The notes under the pieces were generated by a model that was not told the DNA's origin, ran no database searches, and saw only the letters and a program-made list of their open reading frames with translations. This document shows, one piece after another, positions 47,489 through 58,909 of a stretch of 64,000 bases of DNA. The translations under genes and the position numbers were made by a program. Source of the stretch: Gamsiella multidivaricata (taxonomy: Eukaryota; Mortierellomycota; Mortierellomycetes; Mortierellales; Mortierellaceae); assembly GCF_025024155.1 (NCBI RefSeq), contig NW_026251821.1, forward strand, positions 28,243 through 92,242, written 5' to 3'. The stretch's first letter is position 1. Every line of letters starts with the position of its first letter.

Positions 47489-49404
47489 TGGGGCTTTTCC
47501 AGTACCATGATACCACTATTGGCCATCTTGATGAAAAAAATTCACTTGGATACGATATGAAGTCGATAATGACAACTGATACGAACACGACTACGACATG
47601 AAATGACTCGACTTTACACGACATGACCGAAACGACTAATAATACCCACCGAAACGATTTGTACGATATTAAGGACGCGGATACGACACAGCATCAGCTC
47701 AAAACAAAAATACGGCCCTGTAACATCATATATGCTTGTAGACCTAGAGCCATTAGAACGCAATATAATAATAACAATAATAATAATAATAATAATAAAC
47801 AATCAAGACTTAAATACTTAAAGATCCTGCACCATCTAAAGGCGTCTATGGATACATGCTCAATAAAGGAGTCAAGTGGATCAGATCGTGTGTCCAGCCA
47901 AGTGGGTCCATATAAAATACCCCGCTCCTGAACATATGCAACCTTGCTCACTCCTTTACATTATAGTTCACTATCCTCCAGTCCTTATCCAACGCGAATG
48001 AATCTGAATAACGCGTCTTCTAGAATGATAGAATTAACCTTTTTCCTGAGTATATTGCTGTGCGAATACCAAAGAGAATGAAAGCATACTAGATGCTTGG
48101 TATCCAGTTGGCCATGGCGCGGTAAGATTCCTCTCACAAGAATAAGCTGCTAGCAGCTGTTGCCTTTCATACAAGATCTGGTTGATAATGACTTATGTTT
48201 GTAATCTATAGCTGGACAACACAGACGCGTGAGTTCGGGTGTATTACAACCAAAAAAAAAAAAAAAAAAAAAAATGCAATAGTGAATTGACTTGTTACGA
48301 ACCTGAACACTACTCTCTGCCTCCTCGACTGGAATACTGGAAGGTGATGTATCTCGTACGCCTTCCAGCACACCTTCTGCACCAGGTGTGGAAGGAAGGA
48401 AGTTCTGCTCATGCTATGTTTACTCCATTGGATTATAAGGTCAATACATTCGCCGGGTCATCCTTTTGTATCACGGCAGGCCAGAAAGTGTGAAGGCACC
48501 ATGCGGAACAAACAAAAAAAGGGACGATGCTGCAGAGTTGACGGTCAATCTTCACTTCTTGCTGTGTCTTGCCCTGCAATCGGCTGAAGGTGAACCGATG
48601 CTTCCACCTGGTTCATATCCTGTTTTGATACAAATCCCTTATGGAAGCAGAAGTGAACATGGACATTGGGAACTATCATGATTTTTGTGGACGCAGAAAT
48701 ATGTGCACCCAAAATACCTAAAATGTGGGACACTGGACTGAAGATTAGGAGTGCACTACGACATGCGTACTTGGCCATGAGAGCCTGAAACGAAAGGTTT
48801 ATTGTTTTTGCCATGGGGCGATGGTGTATAGAAAAATAAAAGGGGCATCATATCGGTCTCGTGGTTTCTTCATACAGAAACAGACAACCTGCAGTGCAGT
48901 CCAGCAGAGAACGACCGTTAAGCGATTAGCCATTGATTGACCTACATTTAGCCCATGGACCTCGGTATGGACCCATGCATCGACTGTATCCGTCTAGGAT
49001 GACCGCCGGAAATACAGAGGGAGGAAGTAGAAAGGATGCATCCAGGCTTAAAAGGGATACATAGGCGAACGTCTGTACGTGTGCAGATGTCATACAAGTA
49101 ACATTCATCGTCCGCGTGGGCAGTAAAACCCAACACCCCTGAAGAAGTGAGAGGAAGCCAATAGGCTGCTCCTCTCTCCTCGTGTCCACTCTCTTGACAC
49201 ACTCTTCTGCATCAACCATTGGAATCCCACTTCTTTAATCCCTCTTCATTCGCTCACTCATCCTTTCAATCATCCATCCATTCAATTCCATCGTCTGTTT
49301 TTCTACTCCACCGTCTATTAGTCTTTCTGTCTGTGCGTCTACTCAACCTTTCCCAACCGATAACCTTAATTGAAACATTCCGTCACCAGAAGCTCCCGAA
49401 CGAA
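47489..49404. other. 1.9-kb gene-free stretch with AT-rich repeats
   Basis: Contains an AAT/ATA trinucleotide-type repeat at about 47763-47800 and about 23 A at 48250-48273. Short open frames on both strands have no recognisable family. Sequence from about 49220 is pyrimidine-rich and leads to the PA14 gene. Confidence 0.5.
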
Positions 49405-49508
49405 ATGATTTTAGGATCCAACGGCGCCCATGCAGGCAAGTATATACCCGCTAAATGCTTATTCCACCATATAGTCCAACGGTAGCCCTACCTCATCACC
49501 AATTAACC

Positions 49509-52500
49509 ATGGCTCTAAAAGACTTTCAACCGGGTCCGTGGCAACACGTTCCTCACAGTGTCCACGATATCGAGACCAAAGTAGACCAAGATCTCAGGAT
49601 TGATGACCAGGACCCCAAAAACACATACTCCAAGCCAACACCAGCTGGCATCCAGCGACCTTCAAACCTGGATCTTGTGGCGGAGGACCGACCCACGATA
49701 TCAACATCCAATCCTTCACTGCCCATACTGCGCTCCACGCCCTCAACGTCCTCCATATCATCAACTACATCCACCAGCTCAACTACTACCACGCAGACAT
49801 TCGTGTCCACTCTATCTTTCAGCACTATCACAGGACCGCATCTAAGGGATGAACACGAGGCGGATGACCAACTTGATCTTGACTCTCTGGAGGTAGCCAT
49901 CCTGACACCCACAGAGAACCGTACTATTCCATTTTTCGACCAAGAACAAACCGAACAAGACGAAACAGCAGAGAGCGACCGAAGGCTTCAGGAACAAGAA
50001 GATGCCCAGCCTCAGACATCGGTGACCGCTGCGTCAGGAAGATACACAAAGACGCCCAGCCAATATAGCACTGGAGCTGTCACTGTCAAACGACTACACT
50101 CTGCTGAACCATCCAGAACCGCAGTCAGCAGTTTGACCTCACCGCCCAGTTCATCGCCATCATCCATCGTGCACTCCATGGCTCCACACGAACAAGAGGA
50201 GGCGGTACAGGAAATGTTGTTTGCATCGCCAGAATACAGGAAGAGTATTGCGCTGAGCGAGCATAGTGAACTGATGCTGGACCCTTCAAGTCCATCTGGC
50301 AGAATATCGTCGCTTTGCATATCAGACACCGCCCCGCAGTACACGAACCTGCTTCGAGATGCTGCAATGATCATCGAACAGCGGCATCCGGACTGCAGTG
50401 AGACTCAAGACCACAATGATGCCATCAGCATCGACGCTGAACACGCTAATGTCCGTCTCGACAACAACTCCATATCTCCTGAGGAATTGGCGCACGATGT
50501 AAAGTTAAGAGAGAGCATGCGGACACCAGAGAAAGAGTCATCCTCTACGACGGGAACGCCTTCTTCGAGCACCAGGAGCACTATAACAAAATCTCGGTCG
50601 AGACGGTTTTCTGCTCCTGGACATCATGGCTCGAGTCATGTGTCACTCTCTTCATTAACAAGGTCCTCAGAGGCATCGTCTTCGTCGCAGGCGGCAGGAA
50701 CCGAGATACTGGACGTGGAAACATTAGTTACATCGGACACCAGTGTAAGAGGCCCACAGGCCATTCAATTATCGGAAATCGAGATCGAACACGCAGAGCC
50801 GAAATTCTTTTTGCCTGGAGTACGTCCTGGTATGAACACCGTGGGCCTCGAGGGAACCGCGTCGAGACATGCGGCTCCTCTTTTGCAGCACCACGCGACA
50901 ATACAACCCTATCTTCCCATGTTGAACGACAGTCTCAAAGCAGGACCCTCTGCTCCCTCGACTTCGGCGGCTCTGCATCTCTCACACCTTCACCATGATT
51001 ATCGACCAGGTGTTGTTTTCGAGTATTACGAGGGCGAGTGGGACTGGCTACCGAATTTCGATGAGATGCGACCGGATAACGCAGGAATCGTCGGCAACTT
51101 TATGATCGATGATACAACGGAGCAGGAACTGTTCAGACCGCGATATAGTCACCAAGTGCGTCGAAAGTATAAGGAATCAGGGAACTTTGCGGTTCGGTTT
51201 ACGACTCATATCGATATCACTCAGGATGGGGTTTATTCTTTCTGGCTGTCTTCGAACGATGGCTCAGTCCTTTATGTCGCCAACACACTAGTGGTTGAAA
51301 ACGATGGAATGCACTACACAACCGAGGCTGAGGGGCGAATTTCGTTGCATGTGGGAAGGCACCCGATAACGGTCGAGTTCTTTCACAGGAACGGCAAGAT
51401 GCTAGAAGGATTTCGATCGACGGGTCCGTCGTTGGTCGTGAGCTACAGAGCCCCGGGACCGCTTTGGTCGTTCGGACTGAAGGCAGGACCCAAGAAGATT
51501 ATCAAATCGGCTAATCTGTTTTACGACCATGGAGGTAAGCGTCCTTTATGCTTTATGAGCACATGCAAGTGAGTTCTGGACCCTACAGTGCTTATCGTCG
51601 CCCTGTGTCCTTGTACTCCTTCTAGATATACGACTCAGGAACCTACTGCGAGATTATGGAGTGGACGACTATTCTTCAATGGATAACATCAATACTATTT
51701 CGCCAACCGGTTTGCGGCCCAACGAGTGGGGCGCGGACGGAAGAGACCTGTGGGGCCAAGGCGCAGGTGGTAACCAGCAGCGCGATCGACCGAGCAGGTA
51801 CAGGATGATGAGTGGAGATATGGGACCGATGCAGCCCTCAAACCGCGAACTGCACGTCCAAATGGAGAATGCAAAGACCACGATCAAGGATCTTGAACAG
51901 GTAAAATGACTATTCTAGTTCGAGCTATGCTATCAGTTGACGTCCCTAGTCTTGATGGAAATGGATATCTGACTGGTCCCTAACTTTTAATGCTTTTTAG
52001 ATTATTCAAGACCAAGCCGAGTCGCACAAGAAGAAAATGGCAGAGCTGTATAGCATTTTGCAGGACACGCAGGCACAGGTTGATCGGTTGCTCACCGGTC
52101 TGAAGAAGGCAGCGCTCTTTGAGGCGCCCAGGAAAACGGTTCCCCAGAATCAAACGAGCCATCAATCATGGAGAAATACAGTTATGTCGGTGTATGTCGA
52201 TGCAGAGGAGGACTATCCACAACCGGGGCCAGACCAGCCAGGAACTGGCGAGGATGACTCTGTCCTTGAGGTACGTGATCATAAGCGAATAACTTTTTTT
52301 TTTATTGAATTCATAAAAAAAATTCTAATGCATTCGTTATTTTCTATTCCATTTAGACTGATGGCGATGACATTCTTGCGAAGCATCTTGCGGATGTTGA
52401 GAAGTTGAAAGAGGTGAGAGGGCAGCCGTTACAGAAAAGCACTCTTGGACCACGCACAGCTTCAGATGGCTAATGATGATAATGCCTCTTGTCTTTGTAC

Positions 52501-52700
52501 TTGTACGCCTTCAGCTTTACTTTTTCTCAATGGCACTCTCCGTCAAGATGAACAGCGAAATGATGGGCAAGAAGACGCCCGAATACACCTCTACGAGCGT
52601 GCAGAAGCTATACGAGGACTGCACAGGGACCTCCAAGGTTCCGGTGGAGGGTTGGCCGGGATATGTGAGCCGGCACTTTGCAAGACGACCGACCACCTAA
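49509..52700 (+). CDS. Intracellular-type PA14-domain protein with C-terminal coiled coil
   Basis: Exons 49509-51534, 51626-51900, 52001-52270, 52357-52413 and 52515-52700 give 937 residues. There is no signal peptide. The first 490 residues are Ser/Thr/Glu-rich and disordered, with a basic RRFSAPGHH-type phosphorylatable patch. A PA14 domain follows at about 495-650: VVFEYYEGEWDWLPNFDEM, DGVYSFWLSSNDGSVLYV, HPITVEFFHRNG. Next come a polar linker and a coiled coil (MENAKTTIKDLEQIIQDQAE, then KKKMAELYSILQDTQAQVDR). The tail ends HFARRPTT. PA14 domains usually bind carbohydrate in secreted adhesins; without a signal sequence the ligand here is unknown. ATG at 49509 has an excellent context (accATGG). 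An upstream exon (ATG 49405, GC donor at 49436, acceptor TAG at 49485) would add about 17 residues in frame. Confidence 0.82.
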
Positions 52701-52877
52701 ACCATCCTTCGAGCGTGTCTGAAAAGCCCCACAGGGCTGTGAACTATTCTGCAGAATAATCAGTTCAATACTCGGTGCGATACTTGATGTAATAAATGAA
52801 TAAAGGTCGGTGTCTGCCATAAGCCTGAAGGCTTTCTGTCGATTTCTTCGTCCAGCAACTTCTGATATTCCTATTCC

Positions 52878-53752
52878 ATGGCCGAACCAGAGCAACCAAG
52901 GGATCCGCTCGAAATCATCGAGATCATTGTACTGATTGGCGAGTTTATCAAGACGGAACGACAACCGACGGTCTATCTCTTCCCAAGGAACTACTCAAAC
53001 TCACTCTCGTTTCCAAGACCTGGCGTCCAGCATTACTGCCGATCGTATGGAAGGTCTATGACGGGCATATAATGTCCAGCGTCCCTGAGGAGGTTCTTTC
53101 GAAATATAGTCATCACATCCGGATTGTTAGCGGCCGTGTCCATAAAGGACCGCTCTATTCCAAGGATCTGAAGCTGTTGAATACGTGGGCGACGAATCTG
53201 TTTACGCTCAGGCTGGTCGAGCAGGCTCGGCCGAAGATCTCAACGCGCTTCTGGTGGGGTACTACCCCATATAAACTGCAGCCATTGCTTCTTGATGTAG
53301 GCACGGATGTGTCAACAGTGGCATATACCTATCAGGATGGGCGCCAGGTAGTCAATCTGAAGGCGATGCCGGGGACAATTTGGGAGCTGATGCTACGTCA
53401 GTGGAGAATCTGAGATGTGAAGACGTTGTTGGAGTTCTTGACGAGGTACACGAAGCTGGAGAGCTTGACGTCCTCCGATGTCCAGGGATTTCGGACCTTC
53501 CTGACTACAGCGGCAACGGATGCAGGACAGGCACCGCCGAAGCTCAGTATTCAACAGCAGCAATGCCCAGGAACTGTAACAAAGAAACAGCCTCCGCCGA
53601 CTCCCGGCGCCGGCGCCTTTCTTGTATCCCACTCTCAAGACACTGAAACTCGACTTTACAGCAGGGGATACCTCTTCTTGAACATGGCGGGGGTTGTTCC
53701 CCCTGGTGTGATCTTGGACAATGTGTTGAGAAGACGCGGTTTGGAAATATAA
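52878..53752 (+). pseudogene. Broken F-box-like gene
   Basis: It begins MAEPEQPRDPLEIIEIIVLI, a typical F-box start. Near 52960-52970 the reading frame has to shift by one base to continue the F-box helix (LTLVSKTWRPALLPIVWKV) into the body. The second frame runs through SKYSHHIRIVSG and WATNLFTLRLVEQ until a TGA at 53411-53413; the same frame continues after it (TLLEFLTRYTKLESLTSSDV) to a stop near 53752. There is thus one frameshift plus one nonsense codon. No canonical intron removes either. Confidence 0.72.
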
Positions 53753-54022
53753 CGGGTGGTGTCTAGGTGGAAAAGTGCTTGTTGTAGAAAGAGCGCTTGT
53801 TGAAGATTGCCATCACAACCATCGATCTAGTCGCCCCCAATGGCTCTCCTTTTTTTTTTTTTTCTTTTTTGGTCGCACAGCCCAATGCTCGCGACAAGAA
53901 GGGTCATAGCGCAATGCTCGCGACAAGAAGGGCCACACTGCTCCTCATTTCCTCTCATCCCCTCATTCGCCATCCCTTCATCCTCGACTTCTTCCCTCAT
54001 TCGAGTTCCAGCAGCTGCCACT

Positions 54023-56038
54023 ATGGTCTCGCTCTCAAAGCACTCTCGACTCTCTCGTCGCTCCAACAGCGTCAGTTCCCCGCTTCAAGTCCCTGAACTC
54101 CTCGAGCAGATCCTCCTTCACCTCAGCCCCGATACCCTCCGTTCCAGCTGCCTCCACGTCTCTCGCCAATGGTTCCGCATCGCCTGCACCCTCCTCCAGA
54201 GACCTCTCGGTTGGGCCGCAGCAAGATTAAGTTCTTACTATATTCGCAAACGTCTAAACCCACACAAAGTCTTCCTAAGACTGCCTCTGGCGCGCTCTTT
54301 CACAATTGCACACTCCTACTGGCCCAGTGATGAACAGAATCCACCAGAAGTCTGGCTTGAACTACTACACGAAATCAGGATGCTGTCAGCAGAAGAGCGA
54401 CTCCGCATCAAGGAGCTATCCATCTGGGAGTACCTGTCCTTCCATACACAACTGGTGCCACTGCTGGCGTGTCTGGGCCCGTCGCTGACGAGTCTTAGCA
54501 TCGTGATGTCTGCACGATCGGACTGTATCCCCACCAAGATTGTGGAACTCTGCCCTAATCTCTGGGCACTGCACATCCAAGCGCGCGGCCGATCTGAAGT
54601 CCTGGAGGAAGCGGATGAATGGCCAGTTCTGCCTTGTTACTTGCCTCTACGGTCCCTCAAGCTGACGCGCACGGATGTACCGGGAAAGACCCTTCTCTGG
54701 CTACTGCACAGTTGCCCTGACTTGGACGAGCTATGCATCATCGATCCCGTGGTTCCTCCTTCCGATCCTGACCGACCCATTATGCAGTAGATATCGTCTC
54801 TCTGTCCCAGGCTCAAGAGGGCTCGGCTTTCAGCCCAGGCTGGCCATGCATGGGATGCAGTCTCCGACAATGAGCTCTCCGCGACGATGAATTCCTTCCC
54901 GTCGGTCACCGCGTGGACCTTCAGATCAAAAGATTCCACCCCCACGGTGTTCAAAGCCCTGAGGGGATTCGACCACATCAACACGTTAGCGACACTCGAG
55001 ATTCTATACTGGACCGATCCTGGGCCTATTCGCGCTCATAGGCCCTACGAAACGTTAAGGACGCTCGAGTTCGAGGCCCTACCTTCGGCCGACGTCAGGC
55101 AGCAATCCATATCTTTGCTCCGCCAATTCCTCTGCGGCTCTCCACACCTGCTGCACCTCAAGGCCCCCGGGATCGAGTTTCCGACCACACTGTTCAACCT
55201 AGAGGGTACCTTGGCCCCTGAACAGAGCGACGGGGAAACACAGCAGGAATGAACTCACAATCTAACGACGGAAACGCATTGCAGGATCTGGGCCAGCCGA
55301 AAACTGTGCACGCTCCACCTTGGGTTCAAGCCGGAGAGTCTTGACAATACGAGAAGCACTCGGGTCATGTATGGCTGTTTGAGCAGAGTATGCACGGACC
55401 TGCAAGAGTTGTTCATCTGGCGACGGAGGCTTACGCTGTCTTTAGAGAGCGGTCTCTGTCTGCTGTCGAGGCTCCATCGTCTACGCCGGTTGATCATCGA
55501 GACTAGTACTGACGGTTTTGAACGGGGGAACTTGGACTGGATGTGCAAGACGATGTCGACGGTGCAGAAGGTGAAGGCCAGGATTCAGATCAGCAGCTTC
55601 AACATGCCCTTCATTGGGCCTGGGCTTCAGGCTGTCTGCCCAACACGGTCCTTCTCTACATCAGCCTCGGCGGATATACCTCTCCTCCGTTCTCATGGCA
55701 ACAGACCCAGGAGCCCTGACAGCGAAACCGCAAGCGACAGCAGCAGCAGCAGCGACACGGATACGAGCGACACAATGACCAAGGACTACATGATCGACGG
55801 CGTCGGCATGCGGCACCTTGGGCTCCACAAGGACATTTCCGATCTCATTCAGGACCGGTTGTTGAAGGATTGGCCATGCTGGCTGTACTTGGAGCGACTG
55901 TATGTCGAGCTGGAGAGTGGGCCGTGGTACTTTCATCATAACAATTTCCGGAAGACGCTGGGAGAATTGCGGCCCGGCATCGAATTGTATATTAATGAAA
56001 CGTTTGGCTATAGCTATATGTGCGTGCGCTCTTATTGA
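54023..56038 (+). pseudogene. F-box/LRR gene, full length but with two in-frame stops
   Basis: One reading frame can be followed from ATG at 54023 (MVSLSKHSRLSRRS) to the stop at 56036-56038, about 670 codons. It contains VPELLEQILLHLSPDTLRSS as the F-box and repeats such as LRSLKLTRTDVPGKTLLWLL, LATLEILYWTDP and LHRLRRLIIETST. It is interrupted by TAG at 54788-54790 and TGA at 55250-55252, with uniform frame and composition on both sides. Each is one C-to-T change from CAG or CGA. No GT-AG intron removes them in frame, although a CTAAC plus TTGCAG pair just after the second stop resembles an intron end. An earlier in-frame start exists at about 53840 but runs through a poly-T region. Read-through, splicing or a second allele could still give product. 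Confidence 0.72.
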
Positions 56039-57028
56039 AAGTTGCACCTCACTACGTCCTTGGAACTGGTTAGATATTCAATAAAGATGTCTTCGTCAGA
56101 ATGGACTCAATTGTTAGTGCATCTACACTCACGGGCATAGCCGCAGAAGGGAGTCTGGCGCTTTGCACTTTCAGTAGTCGAGGAGGCGGGAATAAACTGT
56201 TCAATGAGTACGTCTTCTCTACCTTTCGGGTGTATCGGTAGCCAAGTCTTCTGCTCTAGGCACAAACCTTTATCCACTGAGCTAAACACTTTCGTAGTTT
56301 AAGAGTTGACCGATGGCGCATGATCGCTGGACCGACTTTCAGTTTGCCAGAACGCTCATTGGCTGGCAACAGGGGCTGGCCTCTCTCTCTCTTCTTACAG
56401 CTCCTTCTTCCCTTAAGCACTGATGCCCTGCAGTCGTCCTCATCTCGGGAATGCAGGAGGACATAGTGCGGCGGATCGTACATCAGCATCATTTCGTAAA
56501 TCCTTTGAAGTCGCCCTTCCCTTTGCCCTTCCTAGCCTTCCTTTGCCTCAACGATGGTTTCCCTCTGATCTGCGAGTGAAGAGACAAGATAGACCATTTA
56601 TCCTGTGCCGCCTGGATGCATCGGACGGGTCGTCGCCGGAGCCCGCGCTGAATGCGGCGTCCTCGTCGCTGTGTCCCCTCCTCCCTTCACGCTAGACGCC
56701 ATCAGCCCCAGGTTCCGCACAGGGCGCCACGCACTTCCTGTTTACAGGAGCACGAACCAAAGCCCTACTCAGCCTGACTAAGTGCTGTCCGAATCTGCAG
56801 CAACTTGAGATCATAGGTCGCTGAAGAGATGGGGCCAACGTACCTCTCTGCCATTATTGCCCACAGCTCATTCAGCTTTCGATCGACTGACAGGACGACG
56901 ATGATAACAAGTTCGGCTCATCAGATAGCGCTCTCGCAGCCTTACTTCGGAACCTCGTAGGGACTCCCACTCATCGAGTGATTACTGGTGGCCGTGGGGG
57001 GCTCTCGACATTTCAGGCATAGCTAACT
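56039..57028. other. Degenerate F-box-like sequence and unassigned spacer
   Basis: Between about 56480 and 57000 short fragments resemble F-box/LRR gene sequence (Pro/Leu-rich start, Leu-rich pieces) but no frame stays open. A minus-strand segment at about 56211-56293 contains a tRNA A-box-like TAGCTCAGTGG and a weak B-box-like sequence. I could not fold it into a proper tRNA. Confidence 0.35.
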
Positions 57029-57406
57029 TTGTTTGGAGAAGGGCCCGTAAAAGCACTGCTTGAGCAAGCAGACCCCTTAGAGGTACTAGATCTCCATCTC
57101 GAGAATAATGAAATCTCGTGTGAACATATGGTCGACGGGTTGAAGATTCTACTTGAGGACGCAGAGGGGCTGAAGCGGATCTGTTTGCGGATGAAGTACC
57201 AGGATGATCCGAATGACTTCCAAATGCATAAGCTGTTCGAAAAGCCCTGGGTATGTGCCTGGACACTGGAAGAGCTGTATTTATTGAGGATTGGGTCCTG
57301 GAGTTTTGAGGAGTGCGAGGCCGAAGAAATCGAGGTTCAAGACGACGATGGGGAACGGTTGACCGTGACATCGTTACAATATTGGAAGTTCAAGAAGACG
57401 GACTAG
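57029..57406 (+). pseudogene. C-terminal F-box/LRR fragment
   Basis: A 125-residue open frame with repeats LEVLDLHLENNEIS, LKRICLRMKYQDDP and TLEELYLLRIGSW, ending KFKKTD. It resembles the C-terminal end of the F-box/LRR proteins just upstream. There is no N-terminal F-box in frame before it, and the flanking sequence is degenerate. A remnant is more likely than a short independent gene. Confidence 0.6.
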
Positions 57407-57522
57407 AGAGGATACTGCTAGGATCTCATGGAGCCATCAGAAATACACACAGACGCAGATGGATATTACAGAGTGCTCATTTTTATTTTCTTGATGATTT
57501 GTAACAAGTATGGTGCGATTTT

Positions 57523-58909
57523 TTAAACCTGCTGGTAATGGGGCTGTGCCTGATAAGGCTGTGGCCGATGACTCTTGGGGATGAACGAATCGCGATGCAT
57601 ATAGTACTGGAAGATCGTACCGATAACCATCATACCAAGCGTCCCCGCGAGCATACCATAGACCTGTCCTGAAACCTGGTAACCACCAAATAACGCGGCA
57701 TGGTTCCCCGCCAAGAAGGCCGTAAAGGCCTCCTTGAAGCCTGTATGGACAAAGTTATCAAGGCCCACAAAGAACGAACCCGAACCCACAATGGCGGTAC
57801 CAATGATAACAACATGGCGCTCAAGGAAGAAGGCGAGCACGATACCGATAATAACGCAGGCGACAATAAATATGGTGCGGCCAGTGCCATTGGAGATAAG
57901 ACCGGAACTGGCCCAGGAGAGGACAAAGATCGAGAAGTAGAAGCCGGCGACGCCCCCGATGGCGGCGAAACCGATGCGCCAGAAAAAGGCAAAGAGCGCG
58001 CCGCCGATGATGCCGCATGCACCTGAGACACCGATGTAGACCCATTCAGCGTGAGGGCCGTAGCCGAACGAGGGTTCAAGGTTGCGGAGGGCAATCCATG
58101 CAAGCGTGGCTATCAAAGGAGAGGTCGAAGTAGAAGATGCGATGGATTTATTAAGAGAAATGCAGAACTTCTTTTTTTTTTTTTTTAATGATTGTGAAGA
58201 GCGCGTAAACATGCAAAGAAACTTACCAAAGGCATAGAAGCCGGCGAGGAAGAGAGTAATCTTGAAGAACTTGTGGCCAAAGAACGCGAACAAGAAGCCT
58301 GCGGCCATCAACACGATCGCGACAATCGACGAGCTGACTGTAATACCTCTGGTGGCTACATTTAACAGGGAAAATCGGTGTTTAGTTAGTGCCGCCGCTT
58401 GAGTCAGATGTGGTCTATGCATATAAATATGCATAAACATGCACAATTGCATTGTGGCAACCATTCATCACGATATAATGCACACTACAAGGGAGGGAGG
58501 GCTGTCTCCCAAAAAAAAATATCTATATCCCATCTTACTGGACGCGCTGTTTGCACTTCAGCCCTGTCTCTATCCTTTTTTCTGTGGCTGCAGTACAGCC
58601 TTTTTTTTCTACTACTGAAACCTTCTATAGTGCACAGAACGAACGGGACACTTCGCAGGGATGTGGCGATGTTATAGAATCGGGTCCCCTCCCCCCCCCC
58701 CCTCTCCCTCTCTCTTTGTCTCTCTCAAAAAAAAAAAGATAAGCGCGCCGCAAGAGAGATAGACGCAAAAACAACTTACCACCTGCGGGTCCACCGACAT
58801 CGGGGATGGTAATGTTCGTGTAGTCAGGGTCGGCACAGACCATTGACGTGAAGAAGCAGAGGATAAAGGCCAGCAGGGCCAGCGCGCGCATTTGTAATGA
58901 AGATCTCAT
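57523..58909 (-). CDS. TMEM198-like (DUF4203) multipass membrane protein
   Basis: Exons 58780-58909, 58227-58355 and 57523-58109 close to 281 residues. A cleavable signal peptide (LALLAFILCFFTSMVCA) is followed by a short lumenal stretch, DPDYTNITIPDVGGPAGG. About seven hydrophobic segments follow: VAIVLMAAGFLFAFFG, ITLFLAGFYAFG, ISGACG-type helices, and TIFIVACVIIGIVLAFFLE. The end is a polar tail, PQPYQAQPHYQQV. Gly-rich helices with AFFG and GFYAF blocks are typical of DUF4203/TM7SF3/TMEM198. Function in fungi is unknown. Both introns are phase 1 and both downstream exons begin with an Ala-Thr pair. Poly-C/poly-A low-complexity sequence lies in the first intron (about 58690-58740). Confidence 0.82.

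Noticed and set aside
55205..55282. Intron removing the TGA at 55250 (GTACCT to TTGCAG)
   Set aside because: The acceptor side is attractive, but the join puts the downstream LRR sequence out of frame.
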